The notes below the pieces were generated by a model. That model ran no database searches and was not told the DNA's origin. It saw nothing but the letters and a program-made list of their open reading frames with translations. From contig JAHQIW010007170.1 in the NCBI GenBank assembly GCA_019055375.1, positions 62,001-126,000 of the forward strand: a stretch of 64,000 nt of DNA. Reading direction: 5' to 3'. Below, one piece after another: positions 26,201 through 37,645 of the stretch; the stretch's first letter is position 1; each line of letters begins with the position of its first letter. A program made the translations under genes and the position numbers. This DNA is from Parelaphostrongylus tenuis. Taxonomy: Eukaryota > Nematoda > Chromadorea > Rhabditida > Metastrongylidae.

Positions 26201-29200
26201 CTGTAATATACACATAGTCCGTAAAATCCGGCGTCTTAGCCGATTTGATGTACTGTCCATTCTGGTCAAGAAATTACGATAGGTATTCACTACTCAATGC
26301 ATAGGTCACGCATTTATCATCTCTATAATTTCACGACTGGAATCAAATGCAAGGAGGCATCTCCAAACTTTGATTTTCTGCGCTGAATATTTTGCCCTTC
26401 ATCGAAATCAAACGAAGCCCAGCCGAACGAAAAAATCAGGGCTATGATGATATGCTACATTGTCAGTCATTGAATTTTCCAATGAAAAATATAGTTGATA
26501 CGGATCTGATCGACCATAAATCTTGAGGATAGAATTCTTGGAAGGCAGGCAACGATCTTAGTTCATCTAGTCTATATTTGTGCCTGAACTTCACTTATAA
26601 CTCCCTTAATTATAGATATCAGCACACTGCTACGTCTCGAACACAGTACACATTACATAGAGTTTTCAAATGTTTCAACATACGCTACTATGAAAGCTAC
26701 GTAACAGCAATGTATTTGGTGAGAATAATTCTTGAAATTTTTCTATGATATGTTGCATGTTTGGTCCTTAGATCTGAATCCTTTGATCTTTGTAGTTTCC
26801 TCAAATTTTTAGGCCACAAAAATTATGTACGTTGGGAACATACTTACCAATCTTGTGTTGGTGAATAAATTTCTCGAAACTGATGACTATTCCATTTATG
26901 GCCTTGGTGTGCTAAGAGATTTGATGTTCGGCAGAACATGGATGGAAAGCGGGAATTTTCCTAGAGTTACACTGGTGAGCTATTTCCTACCAGTATTAAG
27001 TAGAGCTAAGAATTATGGAATCGAATACTTTCGAACTACCTTTTGCTAGTACATTGATGGATAATAAATTGAAAATTGAGAAAAATGTTCACTATTTGAA
27101 GAACAAAAATCAATAATAGGTTGGGAGGGAAGCACGAGCTTTTTTGACGAAAATTTCCATCAGTAGTACCCTGCGTAGATCAGTAGCTGAAACCTACAAA
27201 AACCATTCCAATTACCCGTTTTTCCTAAACTCTTTTTTCATTCTCAACATTTAAATAAGATGTTTACGTTACCGAAAATGGCTATCATGTCAGCACGTAA
27301 GAAAGTGAAAACGTTCCTCCTGTGATGTAGAAAATTTACAGCTTTCTTCGTGTACACTGAAAAAATAACTCCGTAGTCTATAGTCGTAGTTCCACTGTCA
27401 AACGCTTTTTTACACTAGAGTACTTCGACGTGGCTGAAGATTTTTGTCCTCTCTTCAGGCTTTATTCAAAAAAGTTTTCCGCCATTATTTCGATGACATT
27501 AGTCAGTGTCAGTTTCAGTGTGATTTTGAAGTACGAGTTCTTGGAAACAATCAACGCCATTCGGTACAATGTGTGTTAGTGATCAATATCTTCAACGAGA
27601 AGATTTTTATTCTCATATGGCTATGGTTTTCACTGCTTTTTGTCGCCTCAACACTCGATATGCTGTACTGGTTCAGTATTTCCATGTTTCATAGGTATGT
27701 CTCTGAAATAGTAATCTATAAATGCAAAATGTCGTCATGAAAGCCTTAGTCTATGCATGCCTTTGTGATGATAGTGCATGGTATCCAGCTTCCCCCTACG
27801 ATTCAACAAATCAAGTTTTTCCGCTAAATGAACAATTTTGAACATTTTCTAGCATAAATCTATTTTTCGTTCAGATGCACTCAATATTCTCCGTTTATGA
27901 GAAAGACCACATTTAAGAAGTTGGTTCTTCTTTGTTAGACGGAAGCAAATAAAGAATCGACCTCTTTTTGTGTTCTCGGCATAGCCGTCGTAGGTGGAAT
28001 AATTGCCGGACAAGAACTCTTCATAAGAGTATTAGTAAATTCTTCGAAAGCTCAAATCTCTAGCTATTGAGATTAATGCTCTTTCTTTTGAGAAGACCCT
28101 TATATAACACTGCAGCATTTGAAATAAGATTTGATTTACACCTACACGCGCTTTTATTATCACTTCGCTAAAACACAAAAAGCATATAACTATAGAGGAA
28201 ATTCAGTAGCATAAGAGTCATACGTCTTATTTGGAATTCTTTCAAAGCGAAATTAATCCTCGAGTCAATAACAAAAATCGCGCTAGAGTCAGGTCTGCGC
28301 TATCGACTAGTCACGTATTGATCCATGGTCGGCACTATACACCCTAGTTGGACAACCAGTGCGCTGCATATGTGAAACTCAATCTTACTTTCCTTGCTAC
28401 AACGCAGTGAACGATCTTCTCAGAAAATAAGCCCAGCACTAGATTTGTCGAAATTTCCGCTATCCAATGGTTGCTTCTAATTTGAGAAAAGAGTTTTGTC
28501 CTCGAGAAATATGCGTGTGTGAAATACAAATAACTTCTTTTTATTAGAACGCTATAAGAAAGCTTTTTCAAAAAAACGGGCTCGTAGCACAGTAGCACGA
28601 GATTTGATCTTTGAAAGAACCTACAATCGTATGAGAAGTTTTTTGTCTAGTGGAAGGGATCGTTTATTCAGTTATTTTTGCCTAACATAAAAGAACCGAA
28701 AGTTTTACGGAGAAATAAGGAAAAGCTGCAACTGTATATTTCAATGCTTCTTTATTCCCTTAGAAAGGTGAAGAAAGCACAGTGAATCGAAGTATTTTGC
28801 GGCGCACGTAAAGTTTATAAGCTTATGAATACGAAAATATGCATATAATTCTTCTCTTCGACCCAAGGTATTACTGTATCCTGTCATCCGTCGTCCCACT
28901 GATCATCAAGTGCCTTGAGCGTGGGCCAGTAAGACTTTCATCTCCCCTATCGGTTCACCTTAACTGATGCATACTGTCATAAGAACGATGTCAGTCATCA
29001 GTAAAGTAAAGGCGATGCAAAATCCGCTTCATCAATTCCCATGCCCATGTTTTCAAATTCTGATTATCGCGCAATATCTATGGAGAGCGGAGGTAAACAA
29101 ATTTGGCTTAATAGTATTACCTTGAAATCGGGCTGTACAAGAGCCTATTACTAGACCACATGACATGTTGGTTCGAATAATAATTATAAGGTATCTACCT

Positions 29201-32200
29201 CGAAGAAACCGCTTTTACGTCTACAACAGTGTCGTTGTAGGCCCCCGATATTTTGTGTAGTGAAATGCTCATTTAATTCGCAAGGAATTTTTATGCGTTT
29301 AGTAGGGAAGCCATGGCTTTTCGAGGCTTCTATAGCGTTCTTGTCTCTGTTGAGTTGAATACTTTTTATGAATCGGTAATAAAACAGAGCACTTTCTGTA
29401 CTTTTGCGAAGCTTCAATTATCGCGTAGATGTGGTTTTTAGTACTGAAACTTTTCAAAGCCCTGCATACTCGCATAACTTTCCTTCGTCCACTGTTCTGT
29501 CAATGCTATTTAGGATGATCAGAGTGAAGAGTTTATGGACGAAAAACAACAAGCGGGTTCGATGATAATTGTCGATGATGTGAAGGCCTTCTTTTTCAGA
29601 CAATAAGATGGTTTTGATGGCCTTTTATTTGAATAAATATGCACTGCATTCTGGCAAGCGGCGCATGAGGAATCGAGCTAGTGTGTTTATGAGGGCTGGT
29701 GGACCGTTTCAAGTGGTCAGATATAGTCCTGCCTGAGCGATATGCTGTTTCAAATCTTTAGCAAAGACAGTATGTAGGGTTTTGAAGAGATACACCGGTG
29801 AAACCAGATCCATCCTCTATTTATTTTTTGCGAAAACAGAAGGACGTGGCTATAGGAGAAATCGAGGTTGGAATTGTAGATAACATTCTTTATTGCCATT
29901 TCGTAAGCGTTAACAATTTCGCCCGGATGTCGGAGTGTAATCATCTTGACTTCGTAATTGACAAAGTTTCAGTGGGATCGCGAGTGCTCTTTTCAATCTA
30001 TGCAAGCCATAATTGCTGCTCGCTTCTTTAACATCTTATCTACTCGCCCTTGTTTGTTTTCACGTTCAAACTTAAGTTGGCGGCTGCCTCTGCTCCGTTC
30101 TATCCGCATGTTCGCATCATCTTGTCTTTTAGAGGCAAACGTTCCCTAGCTTCTTTAGCATTCTTAGTTCTTATAGCGTAGATTTGAAAATGTTGAAAAC
30201 GTTAATAGTATTCGTTGTCAGTATAGTCAAAGCCGATATCTTTTCAAGAGCCGAGTATTGATACTAAAGTCCCCTTATATAGCAGATTTGAGATTTCCTT
30301 CTTATCTAAAAGCTCTTTTCATTCTCGCGAAAGATAGAATTTTGGCAGAAGGAGAGAGGCAACAACAACAACATAGCTCAAAACCTTCGATTTACATGAT
30401 ACAAGCTCGTTGTGATACTTTCTATTGAGAGCCTCTCTCGTCCATCGTTGGTGATGGGACTTCTGTGATTGCGAGTTGCCATTAATAGTCTAGTAGTTGT
30501 GACAAATTCGAACAGTCTTTTACTCTATGTTCTTCGTTCAAATCCGTAGGTTCTATGACGTTCTTTAAGGTCCAACCACATCGTTCCGATCTCCAATGTT
30601 ACCTTGTGAAATATGCGGCCTACTCTGTGACACTTCTTCAAGTTCAAAAACTTTCCAGTTCCTTTTATGTCATAATGTCGATCCAAGAGCAACGAGGGTA
30701 GTCAAAGCTCGTATTGATCTTTATCTCTCCAATCGTAACTATCCGATCTGAGTTGTAACTTGTTCGGATAAAGCGATGCTCATGGCCAAATCCATACTGA
30801 TAAAGACTTCAGCGCCCTCCACACTTCTATCATCGCTGCTACGAGGAACAGTTTTCTCTGGTAATCACCGAATATGCTTGACAAGATACCTAAAAAGTGA
30901 AATCAAATTTCTTTACTGTCAGTTCCATTTCCTTTGCATGAAACGATGCGAAATGCAACCAGCAGAAAAGTGTGGTACCAGCTGAACTCGGATTAGCAAA
31001 TGAGTTTTGAACTCGTCAATACCCTTACCTTACTTTCACTCAACCTTGCTTTTAGTACCTAAGATCGCTGCCTTAATCTTATACTTATCAAGTTTGTTCT
31101 TTCTTATCTAAGAAGGCGGAATCGTTGACTTGATGGATTAAAATTCCTCGTTGACTTGATGGATTAAAATTCCGACTTACACTAATTTGGCACTTATAAG
31201 CAAAACTATTAACGAAGTAGTCCTTTATGAATATTGTGCGATGTTGCTATTTCAACTCAGTAAAGTTCATTAATCATAGTGCATGATAATTACCGGCAAA
31301 CTTTCCCATGTAGGTGGTCAAGCGTTTATGTACCAGATAAACATTTCAACTGTACTATGGAATACATTTTTACTATATGCAGGAAAATTCAATTGAATAA
31401 GTAAGTTTGCTATACTATAAGCAGATCTAGGCTCTAATAAAAGGGAAATTGCCAAAACGCACACCAATGGACCTTTATATATCGAGATATACATTTAGTA
31501 AAGTTAACGATGCTATGATTGGATGAGAAAACAGTTTGAAATCGTCATGACTGAGCATTACGGCTACTTATTAACCGGTTTTTTTGTTTACTGCAATAAC
31601 ATTTCACAGTTTTGAACTGAATTAAATTCACAGAGATCGGTTTCGTTTCGTATTACGTCATTTGGAGCTAACATTCGACCCGGATAAGCCGGAACTTTTT
31701 CGGAAGGAGAAACGAAAACAAGTGGAACATTTCTTGCGCACTTATCTCAAGGCGAGTTTTTTCTAAAGTTCAAAGTCAAACTCGGTGAAGCTATATGTGT
31801 TAATAAAGGTGGACGGTGTGCTTGTGCTGCGAATGATTGCTCTTCATGCTGGCGTGATGTTTTGCACGGAAATCACTGATGCTCTCTGGAAGCGCTACCT
31901 TTCACAGCATCCCGAAAATTTGATCGACGAAGATTCCAGTCTGCTGAACTTTGCCAGGTACAGAACAAAATCAGAGCTAGCACACAATGCAAATGAAGTT
32001 TGAAGTACGCATCAAAATAGAGAACTTTATGGTCAAATGACAGGCTGTAAAAAAAGTTCTGTGGTATTGCGTAAGGAAATGATTTTTATATATGTATCTA
32101 CAAATCTGAGCTCATCAGAAAGCTTGGTCTCTTGCGCATTGAACGATGTATCATTTGTCTACGGAGCCTTCAGAATGGAACTTTTCAAGAAAGAAATTCG

Positions 32201-32288
32201 TCTGGTGCGCCATTTCCGCTACAAATTGGATATGTACGCTTCTGAGGCTCATCAATGTTCATTTGAGGCTTTGGACGAGAAGTTCTAG
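20298..32288 (+). CDS. Innexin (gap-junction / hemichannel subunit), 11 exons, complete
   Basis: Four-pass membrane protein that forms invertebrate gap junctions and hemichannels. Coding exons: 20298-20320, 23311-23422, 24293-24406, 24503-24638, 24918-25029, 26616-26718, 26813-26974, 27519-27694, 31634-31751, 31809-31957, 32174-32288. They total 1,320 nt, exactly 439 codons plus TAG, and every junction is phase-consistent. Visible family marks: [13 protein letters not shown] near the N-terminus; first extracellular loop with two cysteines ([23 protein letters not shown]); the innexin signature [10 protein letters not shown] opening TM2; [15 protein letters not shown] and [17 protein letters not shown] carrying the second-loop cysteines; [14 protein letters not shown] in the cytoplasmic tail. 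The 7-codon first exon (MVLQNMF, ATG in GAGCCATGG) is the least certain, chosen because it is the only nearby ATG exon ending in the needed phase. From memory it resembles the C. elegans INX-10/INX-11 type; orthology is not shown. Introns 1 and 8 (about 3.0 and 3.9 kb) are full of mobile DNA. Confidence 0.9.
22370..22525 (-). mobile_element. SINE copy, minus strand, in innexin intron 1
   Basis: On the minus strand GTGTAGTGCAGTAGTGAGAG and TTGGTTCGATCCC form a tRNA-like head, followed by AAGTTGGTACCACACCTG. The 3' half is missing. Confidence 0.6.
22633..23256. mobile_element. Foldback DNA element in innexin intron 1, composite
   Basis: Inverted arms: left CGTTTCAAGTGTTTTCTTGA...GGGCTCTTGTACAACCCAAT...GGCCAATCCTCTCGG; right CCGAGAGGATTGGCT...ATTGGGCTGTACAAGAGCCC...CAAGACC. 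A second left end (ACGAGTGTTTTCTCAAAAGC) sits inside at about 22955, so two copies are nested. The right end stops about 50 bp before exon 2. Confidence 0.75.
23700..23995 (+). mobile_element. tRNA-derived SINE with a different tRNA head, in innexin intron 2
   Basis: The head GTCCTGTAGTGGTTAAGGTG...GGTAGTTCGATCCC differs from the common head, but the body (TTGGTACCAGACTTGCCTAA; GTAAAGGCCAGATCTGCATC; GACGCCGAGAGTTTTTATCC) is the same. This suggests either head replacement or fast divergence. Confidence 0.75.
25420..25790. other. GC-richer unassigned block in innexin intron 5
   Basis: The plus strand in one frame gives short open pieces ([16 protein letters not shown]) broken by stops, like the residue of an old mobile element. 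I cannot name the family. Confidence 0.3.
26170..26240 (+). mobile_element. tRNA-like SINE head fragment in innexin intron 5
   Basis: GTAGTGTAGCGGTTAGAGTT is A-box-like; a weak second box follows. No SINE body is recognisable. Confidence 0.4.
29130..29183. repeat. Foldback element right-end fragment
   Basis: GGGCTGTACAAGAGCCTATT and GACCACATGACATGTTGGTT match the right arm at 23.15 kb. Truncated where the RTE remnant begins. Confidence 0.55.
29184..30160 (-). pseudogene. RTE-type LINE remnant (N-terminal and central RT) inside innexin intron 8
   Basis: Minus-strand translation across three frames gives [11 protein letters not shown]...[14 protein letters not shown] (about 29940-29870), [28 protein letters not shown] (29690), [20 protein letters not shown], then [29 protein letters not shown] and YNDTVVDVK (29380-29200). 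These are the conserved blocks ahead of the catalytic box in the same RTE family as the 18.7-20.1 kb copy. At least four frameshifts and several stops are visible. It lies antisense to the innexin, within its largest intron. Confidence 0.82.
31123..31174 (+). repeat. Exact 26-bp tandem duplication
   Basis: CGTTGACTTGATGGATTAAA + ATTCC(T/G) occurs twice head to tail with one difference at the last base. A recent slippage product in innexin intron 8. Confidence 0.85.
31752..31808 (+). other. GC-AG intron in the innexin gene (57 nt)
   Basis: The exon ends CTC AAG and the intron begins GCGAGT instead of GT; the acceptor is TAATAAAG before GTGGACGGTG. No alternative GT donor keeps the conserved K-x-DGV reading across the junction. 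GC-AG introns are a known minor class with otherwise strong donors (AAG|GC), which is what is seen here. Confidence 0.75.
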
Positions 32289-32989
32289 AGCGTCCACCGC
32301 TCAGCCCGGATACGGCGGCGAGTGACTATCATTCAAACCGCTTTATAGAGCACTTTTTAAGAGGCAATAAGTTTTGGAATGTCCCCGAAATTGACCAAAA
32401 TCTCCAAATTTTATCAATCGAAGGACCGCGTGTTTTGTTGTATAATGTAGAAATATTCTCTTCCTATTTTCATTTATTCTACACGATCGGTCATGGAATT
32501 TCACTTTGTTTATCCTAGGAGTTTATCACTCAGTTCGTTTCTCCGTATCCATTCTCCACAACGGTCTACAAACAATTAGCGTGTTGTTTCGACTGCTGCT
32601 TGGAAATTTCACTCTTTTTATGATTGTCGTAGGATGCTAGTGAGACAGATATTCTTTTCAATGCAGAGCGAGTTCTGAACTAGCATTATGCTTCCTGTGG
32701 TCTGCATAACTACCTCAGCCATAACTACCTATCACTCAGCCACCGTGCTCTCTATACATGAGTGATTCTAAAGGGTTTTTTTCCTTTTAACAACATGCAA
32801 AAAGAGACTGACTTATCCTGTTCACTAATATGGTTAGTTTACTACTACTTCTCAATGACATTTGTATCACAATTTTGAAAATATGCTGGTATTAACAAAT
32901 GGTGAAATGATAGTACTGCCTACATACTCGGACACTTGGTTAACCCATCTTCACTGGTAGTGCTCATCTCAATACAATCGCCATTAGTT

Positions 32990-33080
32990 TCTCTCTTGCG
33001 TGTAATACAGTGGTTAGTGATGCCCGATAGCAGAGACATGCTATTTGGTTTGATCGCACGTTCTAGACCCACTAATCGCC
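32990..33080 (+). mobile_element. SINE head fragment downstream of innexin
   Basis: GTAATACAGTGGTTAGTGAT and TTGGTTTGATCGC resemble A and B boxes. The body is not retained. Confidence 0.45.
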
Positions 33081-33469
33081 GCATTCTTCCTCGTCTTTTC
33101 GAACTTGGCAAATTCTTTCGAAAAATTAGATATGCATACATTCACTTCTGGCGATATTCATTGTTGGAATGTATGGTACATTCCCCAGATTTCCATATAC
33201 TCGAAGATCTCCATTCAATATCCTTTATGTCTTTGGCATAGCCGTCATCCGTGCTAGTGGCTGTTTCGAACACAATTCCGTGCGCAAAATTATGCAATGC
33301 TCAAATCGCTCCGATGTGCAAATGCAAATGGTTCACATTAGCAACGAGTACGTCCTTTCATTGCTTGAATAGTCGCTTAGGAAGCTCCACTCCACTGTTC
33401 TTCTCGTCCACCTGCCCCCTGTTTTTCTTGTTATGTGATCAACTTATTTGTGTTTGACTATTGATGAAT

Positions 33470-34195
33470 ACCTTTATTTTCGAATGTTCTATTAAGATCA
33501 TAGCTCAAATTTCAATGTGCCAAATAATCATTTTTGAGCCACTCATGTCATTGTTTTGTTATAAGGGCTGACTTATAGTGCCCGATACACGTGTTTCAAC
33601 ATTGACGGTCTCATCAGTCGGGCGTTAGTTCTCTCGTCTTTTGCCAATCCTCTCAGGGCGCTCAGTCCCCTATATTAGAAGTAGGCGACGACGAACATTT
33701 TACACTTTATATCCGGTGAAATAAGGAGCACATGTGGCGCAGTGGTTAGAGGTGCTCTGCGTCGCACACGAGGTCAATGGTTCGATCTCGCGCTCATGGC
33801 TCACCAAGCCATCCATCCCTCCAGGGTCGGTAAATTGGTACCAGACAGGTCTCAGACTTGTCTGGGAGGATAAGCAGCACTGACTCGGTTCAGCGGGAAG
33901 CCACCGCGAGTCATTGTAAAGGCCAGATATGCATTCAATCACCTCAAACGAAGTTAGAAATTGAAGTCGAATGCATGGCGCATCTCTCAGGGATTGATCA
34001 ACGCCGAGAGCTTTATCCTTTATCCTTTTATCCGGTGAAATTATCACCGAATAAACAATGTTGTACTTTCGATTGTTCTTGGCTGGTATCATTAGTCGCC
34101 TATTCTTAGTATAGGGGACTGAGTGCCCGAGAGGACTGGTAAGAGACGAGAAAGCTACCGTCAGACTGATGAGGCCGTCAGGATTGAAACTTCCT
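33470..34195. mobile_element. Foldback DNA element interrupted by a SINE
   Basis: Left arm CCCGATACACGTGTTTCAAC, CAATCCTCTCAGGGCGCTCA; right arm TGAGTGCCCGAGAGGACTGG, GATGAGGCCGTCAGGATTGAAAC. The 33723-34028 SINE splits its centre. The right end is truncated. Confidence 0.72.
33723..34028 (+). mobile_element. tRNA-derived SINE with 13-bp target-site duplication
   Basis: Exact duplication TATCCGGTGAAAT at 33710-33722 and 34029-34041 bounds a 306-bp element. The head is tRNA-like: A box TGGCGCAGTGG and B box GGTTCGATC. The body is shared by the other copies (GGTCGGTAAATTGGTACCAG; GGATAAGCAGCACTGACTC; GTAAAGGCCAGATATGCATT). The 3' end is a short TTTATCC repeat. It has no ORF of its own; mobilisation by a LINE, perhaps the RTE family here, is inference. 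It is inserted in the foldback element at 33470-34195. Confidence 0.88.
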
Positions 34196-34868
34196 CCACC
34201 GCAAATATGGGGTGAGTTCCAAAGTTCTGGATTCCTACTAGACATTTTCAGCGCTAATAAATTTCGAAAGATATTGTTCATGTGATCAGTCACTAGTACA
34301 TGGGGTTTTTGATATGGCTGAAAATTGCCCCCATATCTCTGCTCCGATGTAAGGTACTAGAAAACAGCTGGAAGGGATGAGCACGAAGTTCCGTTGGTTA
34401 GTGAGAGACCTGACTGCAATTCATTGTGTTTTCCTTCCTCAGCTTAATTCTTCTTCGTGATGTTCTCCATGTACAGTCAGTATCCGAGGTGCCCGTCCCA
34501 GGTAGTTTGTGTGTTAGAGAACCATCAAATTTAATGTGTTCACCTTAGTTCCAGGAGTCGTTTTTATGAACCGGGTCTCTGTTTAACTTAGAATTTTCTC
34601 CTTTTCGAAAATATAATGCCTTGTGAATTCGTTATTGGCCTGAAGACGGGAAATGGAGAACGAAAGAGACTGTTGTGGAATGCTATGAATTCCATGTGAT
34701 GGTGGCGCTTGGTGATAGTTTCATCTTCCTTCATTATAACTAACGAAGGAACAATAGTCCGCACACATCGCGACGGTATTCCTTGAGGCTAAATTGTTTT
34801 TGAACTACTTCGAATAAGTCTAAATTCTTTCTATTTTGACTGCCACTTGCATTGGTATGATCTTATAG

Positions 34869-35037
34869 TATACCCAATATGTGGAGTACTGTGCAAAAAC
34901 GTTTGCGTCAGCCGGATCCGAATCGCCGACGCGTCGGTAGTGCAACGGTTAACATACGCTCCCGGAAAGAGTGAGATCTGGGTTCGAATCCCGGCTGACG
35001 CAAACGTTTTTGCACAGTACTCCACATATTGGGTATA
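34869..35037 (+). mobile_element. 47-bp perfect inverted repeat enclosing a tRNA-like fold
   Basis: 34869-34915 and 34991-35037 are exact reverse complements over 47 bp (TATACCCAATATGTGGAGTA...). Between and overlapping them, GCGTCGG (34931-34937) pairs with CTGACGC to make a 7-bp acceptor-like stem; CGCTC/GAGTG makes an anticodon-like stem with loop CCGGAAA; and CTGGG-TTCGAAT-CCCGG is a perfect T-arm. The left arm is itself a copy of the tRNA 3' half plus flank, so the element is a foldback built on a tRNA-like unit. Whether it is transcribed by Pol III is unknown. Confidence 0.8.
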
Positions 35038-35304
35038 TTTCAAATAAGTTTCTTGTACGCCGTCATTGATTCTCTTGCGAAAATCATTTACAGCAGGCAT
35101 TTAATAGGTTTGTGCCAAATATTATTGGCTTGTGGATGTTTTGCAAGAAGTACATATTTCAGCTCTTTTTGAGCAATTCCCCGTGCTAATGCGTACGTTG
35201 CCGTGAACTTTGTGTCTGAAAAACGGTATGTAGTTCGACATAGGCCTTGAAGCCGTTCACAAACAGCTCATGAATCTTATTCAAATTTTCCTTCATCTGC
35301 ATCA

Positions 35305-35590
35305 CAAGAGCGCATGACGCGCAGTGGTCAGAGGTGCTCTGCGTGATCTCGTGCTCATGAACTCACCAGACCATACATCCCTCTGGGGTCGGTAAACTGG
35401 TATCAGACAGGTGTCAGACTTGTCTGGGAGGATAAGCAGCACTGACTCGGTGGGAGGCCACCGCGAGTCATTGTAAAAGCCAGATGTGCATTCAATCACC
35501 TTAAGTGAAGCTAAGAATTAAGTCGAATGCATGGCGCATCCTTCAAGGATTGATCAACGTCGAGAATCTTATCCTTTATTCTTTATCCCG
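35305..35590 (+). mobile_element. tRNA-derived SINE copy
   Basis: Same family as 33.7 kb: GCGCAGTGGTCAGAGGTGCT head (the B-box part is deleted), GGTCGGTAAACTGGTATCAG, GGATAAGCAGCACTGACTCG, GAATGCATGGCGCATC, and a TTATCC-rich end. No clear target duplication. Confidence 0.8.
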
Positions 35591-36597
35591 TCATTCATAA
35601 AAGGAGAATTCAAATGAAAATATTTTCGCTGTACACGACTAACGATGTTATTTTTAAACAATGGTGGAAAGTTCTTCCTCATCTAATAACCAAGTGGAGT
35701 ATTCCTATGTAGGGAGACGATGATCAGATGTGCTTGAGAAACCGACTACTACGGAAATGTGAAAGGGTAATCATCTTTTTCTAAGATTATGAATGGACTC
35801 TACATGATTGCGCAGTTAGACTCCCATGTCCAGTCGTGACTTCACTCTTCCTCAAAATTATTTCCGAAGAGAATTGCTCAGAAGAAGAATGTCACAAAAA
35901 TGGTGTTCATTCTATTTTGTCTCCCCATTCCAGAGTTTGATATCCTCTATTCATTTTTTCTCTCTACTCCTAATCCGGCATTGAAGTCAACTTTTCAACA
36001 GCAAATCCGCTGAAGGAATTTTCGTTGCAGATTCATTTCTGCAGCTGGTCATAGAACGTGTTCAGATCACTCTTCTCAGATGTGCGTGTTGGTAACAACT
36101 GACTCCACTAAGCCTTCCTTGACGTGGTAGTTGGAGACATAGAATGGCCAGGACATTCATAAGGTCACTAGATGTTAGTTGTACAAAAGAAACAAGCTTT
36201 CTATACTGCACAGCAGCATTATCTCCACAAACGACACTTATCCGCCTATTCATTTGGTACATGGCGTTTTTTTCTGCTTTTTTAAATGTAGAGAGTTCAT
36301 ATTGAACTCTAAGCAATCTGAGTTTTTGAGAAGAGCCTAGGGAATCGAAAACTGAGGAAAATACTCTAGTGTGCAGACTCAGAGATTGAAGCAGTCTCTT
36401 ATGTGGTGTCTTGATCATACGCGTTTGAACTTTTTTCGATTACGCCTTGTGTAACCAAAATTTGAAAGCGCTGAAGTAGTGATGCTGGCTAAGCCGTTGT
36501 AGTTTCTCGGAGTAATGCTGTCAGCCTAACCGAAGTTTTTCTGAGGTAGTTATCACAGCAAGAAGTCGCCATTTCATTGGTATTGGTTAGCTTTTAG

Positions 36598-36931
36598 CTA
36601 TTTTTTTTCCAACGCAACATCGGGCTCCTTATCACCTTGAGCGATCATGCAGAAAGAATACGCCTTTGCGTATCGTAGTACGGCACCCAGAAGATCCGCC
36701 GCTGATATGGAGTGGTAAACCATTGACGGATAGTATAATGTTGGAGGGGTATGCTTTGGAAATTGATGTTTTAGGAGAAAAGCAATTTTTATCGTAAATC
36801 GCATTAAGATGAGGTCTTGGAACTCTATAACTGAGAAATTTACAGAGCGCAGTCGATTCGTCGAAAACGACTCGATAGCAGCAGTGGTGCCGAAGGTCAG
36901 AATCATCCGAAACTCGGTCGTGTCCTTTCAC
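36598..36931 (-). pseudogene. Possible Tc/mariner-superfamily transposase fragment
   Basis: Two overlapping minus frames give VVFDESTA followed by HTPPTLYYPSMVYHSISAADLL, reminiscent of the V-F-S-D-E...PPSVMVWGAISA segment of Tc-type transposases. No catalytic triad can be traced, and the match is by eye only. Confidence 0.3.
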
Positions 36932-37416
36932 ACAGGTATTTCAACGCTCTTAAAAACTCTGTAGGAAAAGAGAGCAAATAACGCGTATGATATTGATACA
37001 CGTCAATCATTCTTGACGTTCAATGTCTCAACAGTACCATGCATCTCTGAGACAACAGCATCAGGATGTAATTTATTGTACTTAGGGCACGAAAACCCGG
37101 AATAGTTTTAATTTTTGGGCAAAAATCTTAGAATTTTAATGGTTTTTTTATTGCCATACGTGTTACTCAAGGAGCACTGGCGGTAGCTTTCGCCTCAATC
37201 GTACAATGTCGACGACCCGATCGCTTCCGGATGCTAAAGGCCTACCTTCACACCCTGCTCAGGCGGCTACAACAAGGTTCGTAAACGCCAAGACTGTCAA
37301 AGATCTTTTGAAAATGTTTGTCAACAAATGAATTCCTCAACATTAATTACTGTATGTGACAATAATGAGCTTGACTGAAGAGCGTAAGCAGTGGAAGAAT
37401 TTATTGCTTCTACGCT

Positions 37417-37645
37417 CGTGTGTGTGTATGCGTATCTGGTTGTGCGTGTATGCATGCATACTATGTGTGTATGCATATTTATGTATATGTGCGTTTGGGT
37501 GTATGTGTATGTGTGTGTGCGTACGTGCGTGCGTGTATATATGTATGTATGTATGATGTATGTATGTATGTATGTATATATGTTATATATATGTATGTAA
37601 GTATGCATGTATGTATGTGTATGTATGTATGTATGTATGAATGTA
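37417..37645 (+). repeat. (TATG)n/(TG)n microsatellite
   Basis: About 230 bp of GTGTGTATG, GCGTGCG and TATGTATG runs. All six frames stay open for 60-110 codons here, an effect of composition rather than coding. Confidence 0.95.

Noticed and set aside
33700..34293. 197-codon minus-strand open frame, the longest in the window
   Set aside because: It lies entirely over a SINE and the foldback element it interrupts; the open frame is a by-product of repeat sequence.
34930..35001. Functional tRNA gene with GGA anticodon-like loop
   Set aside because: The cloverleaf closes, but position 33 is C rather than U, a GGA anticodon would be serine yet the long variable arm is missing, and it is embedded in a mobile inverted repeat.
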